A stretch of 64,000 nucleotides of DNA from assembly GCF_036195045.1 (NCBI RefSeq), contig NZ_CP108100.1:6944001-7008000 (forward strand). The letters are read 5' to 3'. The translations under genes were made by a program, and so were the position numbers. Origin of the DNA: Streptomyces sp. NBC_00236. Its GTDB lineage: Bacteria; Actinomycetota; Actinomycetes; Streptomycetales; Streptomycetaceae. Below, piece by piece: positions 43,879-52,360 of this stretch; the stretch's first letter is position 1; each line of letters begins with the position of its first letter. The notes below the pieces were generated by a model that worked only from the letters and a program-made list of their open reading frames with translations, was not told the origin of the DNA and searched no databases.

Positions 43879-44856
43879 GTGCAACGCCCCCACGCAACCG
43901 CCGCGTTGGCCTGTTCCGCCGCCCTGTTCCTCGCCACGCTCACCGCCTGCGGATCGGAGGCCGAGGCGGACTCCCGGAAACCGACCGCGCCCCACGGGGT
44001 GACGGTCCAGGCGAGCAGTGCCACGTCCGCCCATGTGATGTGGGAGCCCGCCACCGACGACAAGGCCGTCACCGGCTACGAGGTCTACCGTCAGGGCAGG
44101 AAGGTCAAGTCCGTCCCGGCGGCCAAGGTGATGATCGACGTGGACGGGCTGGCCGCCTCCACCGCGTACACCTTCACCGTCCGGGCCCGTGACGCCGCCG
44201 GAAACCTCTCCGCGCCAAGCGCCGCCGCGTCCGTCACCACCCCCGCGCCGACCCCCGCCGACCACGAGGCCCCCACCCGGCCGGTGAAACTGCGCGGCAA
44301 GACCGACGGCTCCCAGGCCGCGACCCTCTCCTGGGGCGGTTCCACGGACGATGTCGGCGTCACCGCGTACGACATCTACCAGGAGGGCTCCCGCATCCAC
44401 AGCGTGCCCGGCACGCAGACCACGGCCCGGCTGACCGGGCTGCGGCCCGGCACCATCTACACGTTCACCGTCCGGGCCCGCGACGCGGCCGACACCTCGT
44501 CGCCCGACAGCGACACCGTCGACCTCACCACCGCGTCCGCCCTCGGCGCACCCGCCGGCACGGCCCCCACGGACCTGCGGATCACGAGCAGCGCCCAGGG
44601 CAAGGAGTACGCCGTCGACCTGGACTGGAAGCAGCCAAAGACGGGCGGGAAGATACCCGCCTACCAGCTCTACCTGGACGGCCGGCTGACCACCACGATC
44701 GTCTGGGGCGGCGAACCTCCCGCGGGCCGGGCGAGCTACCGGCTCACCGTCACCGACCCGCGCGGCACCCGCTACTCGATGAAGATCCGCGCCAAGCTCC
44801 CCGACGGGACGTGGGGCGACTTCTCGGCGGCGCGCACCGTCGTGCTGGGCGGCTGA
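43879..44856 (+). CDS. Lipoprotein with fibronectin type III domains
   Basis: The 325-residue surface protein has a lipobox LTAC (Cys24) and at least two FnIII domains (about residues 35-130 and 135-230: SSATSAHVMWEPATDDKAVTGYEVYR; QAATLSWGGSTDDVGVTAYDIYQ). A third, divergent beta domain follows (APTDLRITSSAQGKEYAVDLDWKQP). No catalytic domain is present. GTG 43879 has GGAAGG at good spacing; ATG 43864 is an alternative. It lies just before the chitinase gene, whose FnIII domains are similar, suggesting shared origin or cooperation at the cell surface. Confidence 0.8.
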   Translation: MQRPHATAALACSAALFLATLTACGSEAEADSRKPTAPHGVTVQASSATSAHVMWEPATDDKAVTGYEVYRQGRKVKSVPAAKVMIDVDGLAASTAYTFTVRARDAAGNLSAPSAAASVTTPAPTPADHEAPTRPVKLRGKTDGSQAATLSWGGSTDDVGVTAYDIYQEGSRIHSVPGTQTTARLTGLRPGTIYTFTVRARDAADTSSPDSDTVDLTTASALGAPAGTAPTDLRITSSAQGKEYAVDLDWKQPKTGGKIPAYQLYLDGRLTTTIVWGGEPPAGRASYRLTVTDPRGTRYSMKIRAKLPDGTWGDFSAARTVVLGG

Positions 44857-44896
44857 GCAGCTTCCCTGCCGGCGCCGGCGAGGGCGGCGATTGAAT

Positions 44897-44941
44897 AATT
44901 GGTCTGTACCTATTGACGAGTTGGTCCAGACCAATTACTTT
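44897..44941 (+). promoter_or_regulatory. Chitinase promoter with paired DasR-type (dre) sites
   Basis: TTGGTCTGTACC (44899-44910) and TTGGTCCAGACC (44921-44932) are 12-bp direct repeats 22 bp apart. The second extends to a perfect TTGGTC-CA-GACCAA palindrome. A -35 TTGACG (44913-44918) and -10 TACTTT (44936-44941) with a 17-bp spacer place the second repeat wholly inside the promoter. This is the arrangement known for Streptomyces chitinase promoters. Confidence 0.85.
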
Positions 44942-45018
44942 CCGCAGTGCTCCATGGAACGACGTGCCTCCGCTCCCCCCGAGGACCGCCTCACCGGTCC
45001 CAGCCGCAAGGGAGAACC

Positions 45019-47307
45019 ATGTTCGAGCACCTGCCCCTCAGACGGAGAACGGCGACCGCACTGCTTGCCGCCCTCGCCCTCCTCCTCACCCTGCTGTCCC
45101 TCCAGGCGACCCCCGCGCACGCGGCGGGCAGGCTGACGGCGACCTTCACCTCGGCCGACAACGGCCCGTGGTGGAAGGGGACCTACATCCTGCGCAACGA
45201 CACCGACACGGCCGTCACCGGCTGGAGCCTCGAGTTCGACCTGCCCGCCGGGGTCGCGATCAGCTCCTCGTACAACGGCACCGTCACCACCCAGGGCAGT
45301 CACCTCACCGCGGTCAACGCCCACTACAACGGCACGGTGGCCGCACACAGCACGACCGAGCCGTACAGCTTCTGGTTCGTCGCCACCGGCCCGATCACCG
45401 CACCGACGGGCTGCCGGATCAACGGTGACAAGTGCGACGGCTCCGCCGACGTGCCGCCCGGCGCACCCGGCGGCCTGAAGCGGACCGATGTCACCGCCCG
45501 CACCGCCTCCCTGGCGTGGACGGCCGCCGCCGCGGGCGACTTCCCGGTGGCCTCGTACGACATCCTGGCCGGCGGCAAGGTGGTCGGATCGGCCACCGCG
45601 ACGACCTCCGCCACGGTCACCGGTCTCACCCCCGCCACCACCTACTCCTTCACCGTCCGGGCCAAGGACACCCGGGGCAACACCTCCGCCGAGAGCGCCC
45701 CGCTGACCGTCGCCACCGTCGACCCGGCCACCGACACCTCCCCGCCCACGGCCCCCGGCGCGCTGCACGCCACCGCGACCGACGCCTCGTCCGTCACCCT
45801 GGCCTGGACCGCCGCGACGGACAACCAACGGGTCGCCGCGTACGACATCTACAAGGGCGGCGCCCTGGCCACCACGGTCTCCGGCACCACGACCACCGCC
45901 ACCATCGGCGGCCTGTCGCCCTCGACCTCGTACACCTTCACCGTGAAGGCGCGCGATGCGGCCGACAACGCCTCGCCCGCGAGCAACACCCTGACCGTGA
46001 AGACCGACGACATCGTGGGCGCCGGCAACTATGCGAAGGTCGGCTACTTCGTCCAGTGGGGGATCTACGGCCGCCAGTACTTCGTCAAGAACCTCCACGA
46101 CTCCGGCGCCGCCGGGAAGCTCGACATCGTCAACTACGCCTTCGCCAACATCGACCCCAACAACCTCACCTGCCTCAACGGAGTCACCAAGGGCACCACC
46201 GCCGACCCCCAGGACCCCGAGCAGGGCACCGGAGCCGGTGACGCGGACGCCGACTACGCCCGCCCGTTCAGTGCCGCCCAGTCCGTGGACGGTGTCGCGG
46301 ACGACGGCTGGGGCAAACTGCGCGGCAACTTCAACCAGTTGAAGAAGCTGAAGAAGCTCCACCCGGACCTCAAGATCGTGGTCTCGCTCGGCGGCTGGAC
46401 CTACTCGAAGTACTTCTCCGACGTCGCCGCCACCGACGCGGCCCGCAAGAAGTTCGTCTCCTCCTGCATCGACATGTACATCAAGGGCAACCTGCCCGCG
46501 TACAACGGCGCAGGCGGCCCCGGCACCGCGGCCGGCATCTTCGACGGCTTCGACATCGACTGGGAGTGGCCCGGCACCGGCACCGGACACCCCGGCAACC
46601 ACTACTCGCCGAACGACAAGGGCAACCTCACCCTCCTCCTCGCCGAGTTCCGCAAGCAGCTCGACGCCCTCGGCGGCGGCCACCGCCTCCTGACCGCCTT
46701 CACCCCCGCTGATCCGCAGAAGATCGACGAGGGCTGGGACCTGTCGAAGGTGTTCGACTCCCTCGACGTGGCCAACGTCCAGGGCTACGACTTCCACGGC
46801 TCCGGCAGCGACAACTCCTGGGAGCCGAACCGCACCGGCCACCAGGCCAACCTCTACACCGACGACCAGGACCCCTACGGCTTCCACTTCAGCGCGGACG
46901 CCGCCATCAAGGCCTACACGGACGTGGGCGTCGAACCCCGGAAGCTGACCCTCGGCATCCCGTTCTACGGCCGCGGCTGGCAGAACGTGACCGACGGCGG
47001 AGCAGCGGGCGAATGGCAGCCCGCGGGCGGCGCCGCCCCCGGCCAGTTCGCGGAGGAGGCCGGCACCCGTGGCTACGCCAACCTCATCGGCGCGTACCCC
47101 ACGATGGCGGTCCACCACGACGAACAGTCCGTATCGACTTACGGATATACCGGCAACCAGTGGTGGTCGTTCGACGACACATGGTCCATCGGCAAGAAGA
47201 CGGCCTACGTGAAGGACAAGGGCCTGCTGGGCGTCATGGTCTGGGAGATGTCGGGAGACACCCCGCAGGGCACGCTGATGAGCGCCCTGGATTCGGGTCT
47301 GGGCTAG
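45019..47307 (+). CDS. Secreted chitinase: CBM2, two FnIII, GH18
   Basis: This 762-residue exported chitinase has a signal peptide (to about residue 35), a CBM2-type binding module (about 37-140), two FnIII domains (about 150-235 and 245-335) and a GH18 barrel (about 340-762). The DxxDxDxE catalytic motif is DGFDIDWEW near residue 507; SLGGWTYSKYFSD and the terminal GVMVWEMSGDTPQGTLM are also typical. The ATG at 45019 follows AAGGGAGAA. Paired dre sites in the promoter indicate DasR control by GlcNAc status. No terminator was picked out in the 71-bp gap to the convergent aceB. Confidence 0.95.
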   Translation: MFEHLPLRRRTATALLAALALLLTLLSLQATPAHAAGRLTATFTSADNGPWWKGTYILRNDTDTAVTGWSLEFDLPAGVAISSSYNGTVTTQGSHLTAVNAHYNGTVAAHSTTEPYSFWFVATGPITAPTGCRINGDKCDGSADVPPGAPGGLKRTDVTARTASLAWTAAAAGDFPVASYDILAGGKVVGSATATTSATVTGLTPATTYSFTVRAKDTRGNTSAESAPLTVATVDPATDTSPPTAPGALHATATDASSVTLAWTAATDNQRVAAYDIYKGGALATTVSGTTTTATIGGLSPSTSYTFTVKARDAADNASPASNTLTVKTDDIVGAGNYAKVGYFVQWGIYGRQYFVKNLHDSGAAGKLDIVNYAFANIDPNNLTCLNGVTKGTTADPQDPEQGTGAGDADADYARPFSAAQSVDGVADDGWGKLRGNFNQLKKLKKLHPDLKIVVSLGGWTYSKYFSDVAATDAARKKFVSSCIDMYIKGNLPAYNGAGGPGTAAGIFDGFDIDWEWPGTGTGHPGNHYSPNDKGNLTLLLAEFRKQLDALGGGHRLLTAFTPADPQKIDEGWDLSKVFDSLDVANVQGYDFHGSGSDNSWEPNRTGHQANLYTDDQDPYGFHFSADAAIKAYTDVGVEPRKLTLGIPFYGRGWQNVTDGGAAGEWQPAGGAAPGQFAEEAGTRGYANLIGAYPTMAVHHDEQSVSTYGYTGNQWWSFDDTWSIGKKTAYVKDKGLLGVMVWEMSGDTPQGTLMSALDSGLG

Positions 47308-47378
47308 CCCTCTGGCCACACCTCCGCCCCCGGCGCCGTGCGGCACCGGGGGCGGAGGCATACGCAGGACGAGCCGCG

Positions 47379-48998
47379 TCAGCGCAGCTGCTCGTACGCC
47401 GGCAGCGTCAGGAAGTCCGCGTAGTCCTGGTCCAGGGAGACCTGGAGCAGGAGGTCGTGGGCCTGCTGCCACTTGCCGGCCGCGAAGGCCTCGTCGCCGA
47501 TCTCGGCGCGGATCGCGGTCAGTTCCTCGGCCGCGACCTTGCGGGCCAGCTCCGCCGTGGCGTGCTCGCCGTTCTCGAAGACCACGTCCGCGTTGATCCA
47601 CTGCCAGATCTGCGAGCGCGAGATCTCGGCGGTGGCCGCGTCCTCCATCAGGTTGAAGATGGCGACCGCGCCCATGCCGCGCAGCCACGCCTCGATGTAG
47701 CGGATGCCGACCGCGACGGCGTTGCGCAGGCCGTCGTACGTGGGCTTGGCGTGCAGGGTGTCGATGGCGATCAGGTCGCCCGCGGCCACCGAGACGTCCT
47801 CGCGCAGGCGCTCCTTCTGGTTCGGCTTCTCGCCGAGGACCGCGTCGAAGGAGGCCATGGCGATCGGGACGAGGTCCGGGTGGGCGACCCAGGAGCCGTC
47901 GAAGCCGTCGCCGGCCTCGCGGTCCTTGTCGGCCTTGACCTTCTCGAAGGCGACCTTGTTGACCTCGGCGTCCCGGCGCGACGGGATGAAGGCCGCCATG
48001 CCGCCGATCGCGTGGGCGCCGCGCTTGTGGCAGGTGCGGACGAGGAGTTCGGTGTACGCCCGCATGAACGGGGCGGTCATCGTCACCGCGTTGCGGTCGG
48101 GCAGGACGAACTTGGAGCCGCCGTCGCGGAAGTTCTTGACGATGGAGAAGAGGTAGTCCCAACGGCCCGCGTTCAGCCCGGAGGCGTGGTCGCGCAGTTC
48201 GTAGAGGATCTCCTCCATCTCGTACGCGGCGGTGATCGTCTCGATCAGGACCGTGGCGCGGACCGTGCCCTGCGGGATGCCGAGCTCGTCCTGGGCGAAG
48301 ACGAAGATGTCGTTCCAGAGGCGGGCCTCCAGGTGCGACTCCGTCTTGGGGAGGTAGAAGTAGGGGCCCTTGCCGAGGTCGATCAGGCGCTGCGCGTTGT
48401 GGAAGAAGTAGAGACCGAAGTCGACCAGCGCGCCGGGCACCGGGGTGCCGTCGAGCTGGAGGTGGCGCTCGTCCAGGTGCCAGCCGCGGGGGCGGGTGAC
48501 GACGGTCGCGAGCTCGTCGGCGGGCTTCAGGGCGTAGGACTTGCCGGACTTCGGGTCGGTGAAGTCGATGGACCGGTTGTACGCGTCGATCAGGTTGAGC
48601 TGGCCGGTGATGACGTTCTCCCACGTCGGAGCGGAGGCGTCCTCGAAGTCGGCGAGCCAGACCTTCGCGCCCGAGTTCAGGGCGTTGATGGTCATCTTGC
48701 GGTCGGTCGGACCGGTGATCTCCACCCGGCGGTCGTTCAGCGCGGCGGGCGCCGGTGCGACCTTCCAGGAGTCGTCCGCACGGATCGCGGCGGTCTCCGG
48801 CAGGAAGTCCAGCGTGGAGGTGCGGGCGATCTCCGCGCGGCGCTCACCGCGCCGGGCGAGCAGCTCGTCACGCCGGGGCGTGAACCGGCGGTGCAGCTCG
48901 GCCACGAACGCGAGGGCCGCGGGGGTGAGGACCTCGTCCTGCCGGGGCAGGGGCTCGGCATCGACGATGGCCAGCGAGGACGGCGCTGGTGCGGACAT
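47379..48998 (-). CDS. aceB: Malate synthase A
   Basis: This 539-residue enzyme condenses glyoxylate with acetyl-CoA to malate. It is of the short A isoform: RRDELLARRGERRAEIA, LADFEDASAPTWENVITGQLNL, PRGWHLDERH, GLNAGRWDYLFSIVKNF, and the C-terminal YADFLTLPAYEQL. No isocitrate lyase gene is nearby. Its upstream region carries both operator types found at the purine genes, so it probably disposes of glyoxylate from allantoin rather than serving only acetate growth. Confidence 0.96.
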   Translation of the reverse strand: MSAPAPSSLAIVDAEPLPRQDEVLTPAALAFVAELHRRFTPRRDELLARRGERRAEIARTSTLDFLPETAAIRADDSWKVAPAPAALNDRRVEITGPTDRKMTINALNSGAKVWLADFEDASAPTWENVITGQLNLIDAYNRSIDFTDPKSGKSYALKPADELATVVTRPRGWHLDERHLQLDGTPVPGALVDFGLYFFHNAQRLIDLGKGPYFYLPKTESHLEARLWNDIFVFAQDELGIPQGTVRATVLIETITAAYEMEEILYELRDHASGLNAGRWDYLFSIVKNFRDGGSKFVLPDRNAVTMTAPFMRAYTELLVRTCHKRGAHAIGGMAAFIPSRRDAEVNKVAFEKVKADKDREAGDGFDGSWVAHPDLVPIAMASFDAVLGEKPNQKERLREDVSVAAGDLIAIDTLHAKPTYDGLRNAVAVGIRYIEAWLRGMGAVAIFNLMEDAATAEISRSQIWQWINADVVFENGEHATAELARKVAAEELTAIRAEIGDEAFAAGKWQQAHDLLLQVSLDQDYADFLTLPAYEQLR

Positions 48999-49120
48999 GA
49001 GCTGTCACTCCTTCAGCGGGCGGTGCGGGCGACGTCTCACGGCCGCCGGGTCGCCTGAAATGGCACGGCGTGCCAGGGCTCCGGGATACGGCCGTGGTCG
49101 CCGTCTGAGGTGCAGAGGGC

Positions 49121-49173
49121 TTCTGACCAGTGGATAGTAGTTTCCTCATGGTGGAAGTTCAATGGTTTGTTGA
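49121..49173 (-). promoter_or_regulatory. Composite operator region upstream of aceB
   Basis: TTCTGACCAGTGGAT (49121-49135) and TTCCTCATGGTGGAA (49142-49156) repeat the gcl/hyi architecture with the same 21-bp step. Directly beyond lies TCAATG-GTT-TGTTGA (49159-49173), a two-mismatch copy of the uricase/catalase palindrome. The region ends 123 to 175 bp before the aceB start, so a long leader or another promoter position must be assumed. Confidence 0.6.
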
Positions 49174-49232
49174 TGTCGAGATTCTCCGGGTCGACAGAAG
49201 TGGGGCCCTGCTGGCGCAGCGTGCCAGTGCGT

Positions 49233-49865
49233 TCACTCAAGGTGCGCCAAGTCCTCCGCCGTGTCGATGTCGTACGCCTGAGCCACATCGGAACACTCGA
49301 CGAGCGTGATCGCATCGCGGTGCGCCCGCAGATACGCCCGGGCCCCCTGATCGCCCACCGCCCCCGCCGCGATGTCTGCCCAGAGCGCGGCCCCGAAGAG
49401 CACCGGATGGCCCCGCTCCCCGTCGTACGAGGCCGCCGCCAGGCTCGTCCGTGAGCGGTACGCCGCCCGCACCCGGGCCACCGCTTCGGCGCCGATACCG
49501 GGCTGGTCGACCAGCAGGACGACCACCGCGTCCGCGCCCGTGCCGGTGAGGGCGTCGAGTCCCGCCCGCAGCGAGGAGCCCATGCCCTCGGCCCACTCCG
49601 GGTTGACGCTCACCGCGCAGCCGGACAGTTCGGCGCGGGCCCGCACCTCCCCGGCGGCCGCGCCGAGCACCACGTGCAGCGGGCCGCAGCCGCCCTCCCG
49701 GAGCGTGGTCACCGCGTGGTCGGCCAGCAGGCGGCCACGGTGCTCCAGCAGCGCCTTCGGGCGCCCGCCGAGCCGCCGTCCGCCGCCTGCCGCGAGCAGG
49801 AGGCCGGCGACGACGGGCGAGGCGGGCGGGGTGGGTGAGGAGGGGGAGTGCGGTGTGCTTGTCAT
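49233..49865 (-). CDS. MobA/MocA-like nucleotidyltransferase
   Basis: This 210-residue protein has the NTP-transferase motif VAGLLLAAGGGRRLGGRPKALLEHRG, the acidic metal site VVLLVDQPGIG, and GERGHPVLFGAALW, typical of MocA-type molybdopterin cytidylyl/guanylyl transferases. Such enzymes complete the cofactor of xanthine dehydrogenase, the step before urate. No xdh gene is in the window, but the purine context supports this role. The ATG at 49865 has AGGCGG upstream; the longer frame adds a region without homology. Confidence 0.8.
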   Translation of the reverse strand: MTSTPHSPSSPTPPASPVVAGLLLAAGGGRRLGGRPKALLEHRGRLLADHAVTTLREGGCGPLHVVLGAAAGEVRARAELSGCAVSVNPEWAEGMGSSLRAGLDALTGTGADAVVVLLVDQPGIGAEAVARVRAAYRSRTSLAAASYDGERGHPVLFGAALWADIAAGAVGDQGARAYLRAHRDAITLVECSDVAQAYDIDTAEDLAHLE

Positions 49866-50074
49866 GCCGCCTGGATACACCGGACCGGCCGTTCGTGCAC
49901 GGACCGGACCGGCCTCCCGGCCCGCGTCGACGCGGTGGACACTCCGAGTTCCGTCCTCGGAGTGGCGCCCGGCACCTGTCATGGCGTTAACTTGCCCGCA
50001 CCCCCGGACACTTGACCACCGTTCGGGGCGTGGTCGAAACACCGGCACAAAGATGTGCGAGGGGGAGTGCTTTG

Positions 50075-50386
50075 TTGAAGAGCGTGGGGCAGGCGCGGGT
50101 GACCAGCAGTGGCGAGGACCCGAGGGTGGCGGAGTTGCGTACGGCCGTCTCCCGGCTCCGACGGGAGCTGGCCGGACATCCCGCGGAGTTCCCGGACCGG
50201 GCGATCGCCGAGGACGAGCTGGCGGCGCTGGACGCGATGGCGGCCGGCGGCGCGCCCGAGATTCCCCGGCTCCGCCGGTCGCTGCTGCTGATCGCGGGGG
50301 CGGTCGGCTCGGTCAGCGCGCTGGCGTCGGCACTCAGGGACGTACGGATCGCGGTCGATCTGTTCGGTGAGCCGCCGCGTCGCTGA
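50075..50386 (+). CDS. DUF5955-like hypothetical protein
   Basis: This protein of about 103 residues contains DPRVAELRTAVSRLRRELAGHPAEFPDRAIAEDELAALDAMAAGG and a hydrophobic C-terminal stretch SLLLIAGAVGSVSALASALRDVRIAVDLFG. It resembles a small Streptomyces family I recall as DUF5955. The start is probably TTG 50075 behind GGGGGAG, with TTG 50072 and GTG 50084 as alternatives. The C-terminal helix may associate with the membrane. Function is unknown. Confidence 0.62.
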   Translation: MKSVGQARVTSSGEDPRVAELRTAVSRLRRELAGHPAEFPDRAIAEDELAALDAMAAGGAPEIPRLRRSLLLIAGAVGSVSALASALRDVRIAVDLFGEPPRR

Positions 50387-50406
50387 AGCGGTCGGGGGGA
50401 TGTTGT

Positions 50407-51045
50407 TCAGCGGCGGATGAGCCTGCGGGCCGTCGCCGCCGCAACGGCCGCGGTGCGCGAGTCCACGCCCAGCTTGGCGTAGATGTGCACCAGATGGGAC
50501 TTCACCGTCGCCTGGCTGAGGAACAGCTTCTTGCTGATCTGCAGGTTCGACAGTCCCTCGCCGACCAGCTGCAGAACCTCCAGCTCGCGCTTGGTGAGCG
50601 CCTGGGCAGGCATCCGCATGCGGTCCATCAGCCGGTGCGCGACGGCCGGTGCCAGGGCGGAGCGGCCCGCCGCCGCGGTACGGACCGCGGCGGCCAGCTC
50701 CTCCGGCGGGGCGTCCTTGAGCAGATAGCCGGCCGCACCCGCCTCCACCGCCGCCAGGATGTCGGCGTCGCTGTCGTACGTCGTCAGGATCAGGACCCGG
50801 GGCGCGCCGGGCACCGCGGTGATCGCGGCGGTCGCCTCGGAGCCGTGCATACCCGCACCGAACTGCAGGTCCATCAGGACGACGTCGAACTCGCCGGTCG
50901 CGGCCAGCGCCACCGCTCGTTCCGCCGTGTCGGCCTCGGCGACGACGCGGAAGTCCGGCTCGGTGTCCAGGACGGCCCGCAGGCCCGCCCGTACGACCGG
51001 GTGGTCATCGGCGAGCAGCAGCCGGATCGGAGGGGGCACGGTCAT
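50407..51045 (-). CDS. NarL/FixJ-type response regulator
   Basis: This 212-residue regulator has a receiver domain (LLLADDHPVVRAGLRAVL with the acidic pair, phospho-acceptor Asp near residue 58 in VVLMDLQFG, switch Thr in ILTTYDSD, Lys in LLKDAPPEE) and a LuxR-type HTH (LTKRELEVLQLVGEGLSNLQISKKLFLSQATVKSHLVHIYAKLGV). Its ATG overlaps the stop of the sensor kinase gene. It probably controls the divergent ABC exporter operon. Confidence 0.93.
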   Translation of the reverse strand: MTVPPPIRLLLADDHPVVRAGLRAVLDTEPDFRVVAEADTAERAVALAATGEFDVVLMDLQFGAGMHGSEATAAITAVPGAPRVLILTTYDSDADILAAVEAGAAGYLLKDAPPEELAAAVRTAAAGRSALAPAVAHRLMDRMRMPAQALTKRELEVLQLVGEGLSNLQISKKLFLSQATVKSHLVHIYAKLGVDSRTAAVAAATARRLIRR

Positions 51046-52250
51046 GCGGCATCCTGTCCGGTCCGGCCGTCGGGCAGGGGCAGCGGCAGGGTCAGGGCGA
51101 CGGCGGTGCCCTGGCCCGGCGCCGATTCGACGCTCAGGGTGCCACCCAAGGAACGGGCCCGGGACCGCATGGCCGGCAGACCGAAGCCGCCCGTCCCGGT
51201 GCCCCTGCTCGCGGCGGAGTCGTCGGTGAAGCCGCGGCCGTCGTCGACCACGTCCAGCGCCACCGAGGTGTCCATGAAGCTCAGGGTGATCTCCGCCCGC
51301 CGTGCGTCGGAGTGCTGCACCGTGTTGGCCAGCGCCGACTGGGCGGTACGCAGCAGCGCCACCTCGTAGGGGGTGGGCAGCTCCACCGGGGTGCCGCTCA
51401 CGGCGAACTGGACCGTCAGCCCGGGCGTGGTGGTGCGGGCGGAGAGCCGCTCCAGGGCGGCTGCCAGGGAGCCGTTCTCCAGATCGGGCGGGGTCAGGGC
51501 GCGTACGAAGCGACGGGCCTCGGCGAGATTGTCCTGGGCGGCCTCGCGGGCCTGACGGACGTGGGCCGCGGCGGGGGCATCCGCGGGGAGGGTGCGCTCG
51601 GCGGCGCGGAGCAGCAGCTGGATGCTGGACAGGCCCTGCGCGAGGGTGTCGTGGATCTCGCGGGCCAGCCGTTCGCGTTCGGCGAGCGTCCCGGCGGTGC
51701 GCTCCGCCTCGGCCAGCTCCGCACGGGTCGAGACGAGCTCCTCGATGAGCTCGCGGCGGCGTTCGCTCTCGCGGAACAGCGCGTCGTATCCGAGGACCGT
51801 GGCGACCGCGACCGCCGCCCCGAGCAGCGGGCCGATGAACGTGCCGGGGGTGATCTCCTGGCCGTGCAGCAGGAAGCCGGCGATGGCGGCCCCCGCCGTC
51901 ACCACCACGGCGGGCAGGCTCCAGCGCATCGGCAACAGGTGCAGCTGGAGGAAGTAGAGCGGGAACGCCAGCCACAGCGCGTCCGGCGACAGCACCAGCA
52001 GCGCCAGCCAGAGTGCCCACAGCACCGCGAGCCAGAGCGCCCCCGCCCGGGTCCGCGGCTGCACGACGGGAGCGAGGGCGCCCGCCGCGTACACCGCCGC
52101 CAGCACCGCCGCGATCACGACGACGGCTCCCGAGTGCGGGGCGCCGCCGCTCACGGCCTTCACCGCGGCGAGCGCCAGCAGCCCCAGCAGGAGCGCGTGC
52201 AGGCACAGCCGCAGCGCGGCGGCGACCGGGGGGTGGACACGTTTTTCCAT
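51042..52250 (-). CDS. Sensor histidine kinase (HisKA_3 type)
   Basis: This 402-residue kinase has a hydrophobic N-terminal half with about five to six membrane segments and no large external domain. A coiled region follows, then the phospho-acceptor His in REIHDTLAQGLSSIQ near residue 196 and an HATPase domain with VVDDGRGF and GFGLPAMRSRARSLGG. It partners the coupled NarL-type regulator. Intramembrane-sensing kinases next to ABC exporters often detect envelope stress or peptides; the signal here is unknown. Confidence 0.92.
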   Translation of the reverse strand: MEKRVHPPVAAALRLCLHALLLGLLALAAVKAVSGGAPHSGAVVVIAAVLAAVYAAGALAPVVQPRTRAGALWLAVLWALWLALLVLSPDALWLAFPLYFLQLHLLPMRWSLPAVVVTAGAAIAGFLLHGQEITPGTFIGPLLGAAVAVATVLGYDALFRESERRRELIEELVSTRAELAEAERTAGTLAERERLAREIHDTLAQGLSSIQLLLRAAERTLPADAPAAAHVRQAREAAQDNLAEARRFVRALTPPDLENGSLAAALERLSARTTTPGLTVQFAVSGTPVELPTPYEVALLRTAQSALANTVQHSDARRAEITLSFMDTSVALDVVDDGRGFTDDSAASRGTGTGGFGLPAMRSRARSLGGTLSVESAPGQGTAVALTLPLPLPDGRTGQDAA

Positions 52251-52360
52251 GATTCGTCCAGCGTAGACGCGGGGTGCGCGGGGCCGGTCAATCGAAAGGT
52301 TGATGTCTCGACCGGCCCGCGGGCGATGTTTCCGCGGCCGGGAAATCCCAGGCTGGAGTC

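Noticed and set aside
44935..48624. A 1229-residue minus-strand open frame
   Set aside because: It is antisense to the chitinase and out of frame with aceB. It is low-complexity Arg/Gly/Val and explained by high third-position GC.
49037..49315. A 92-residue minus-strand frame upstream of aceB
   Set aside because: It runs through the operator region and the end of the MobA-like gene with no ribosome site and no recognisable composition.
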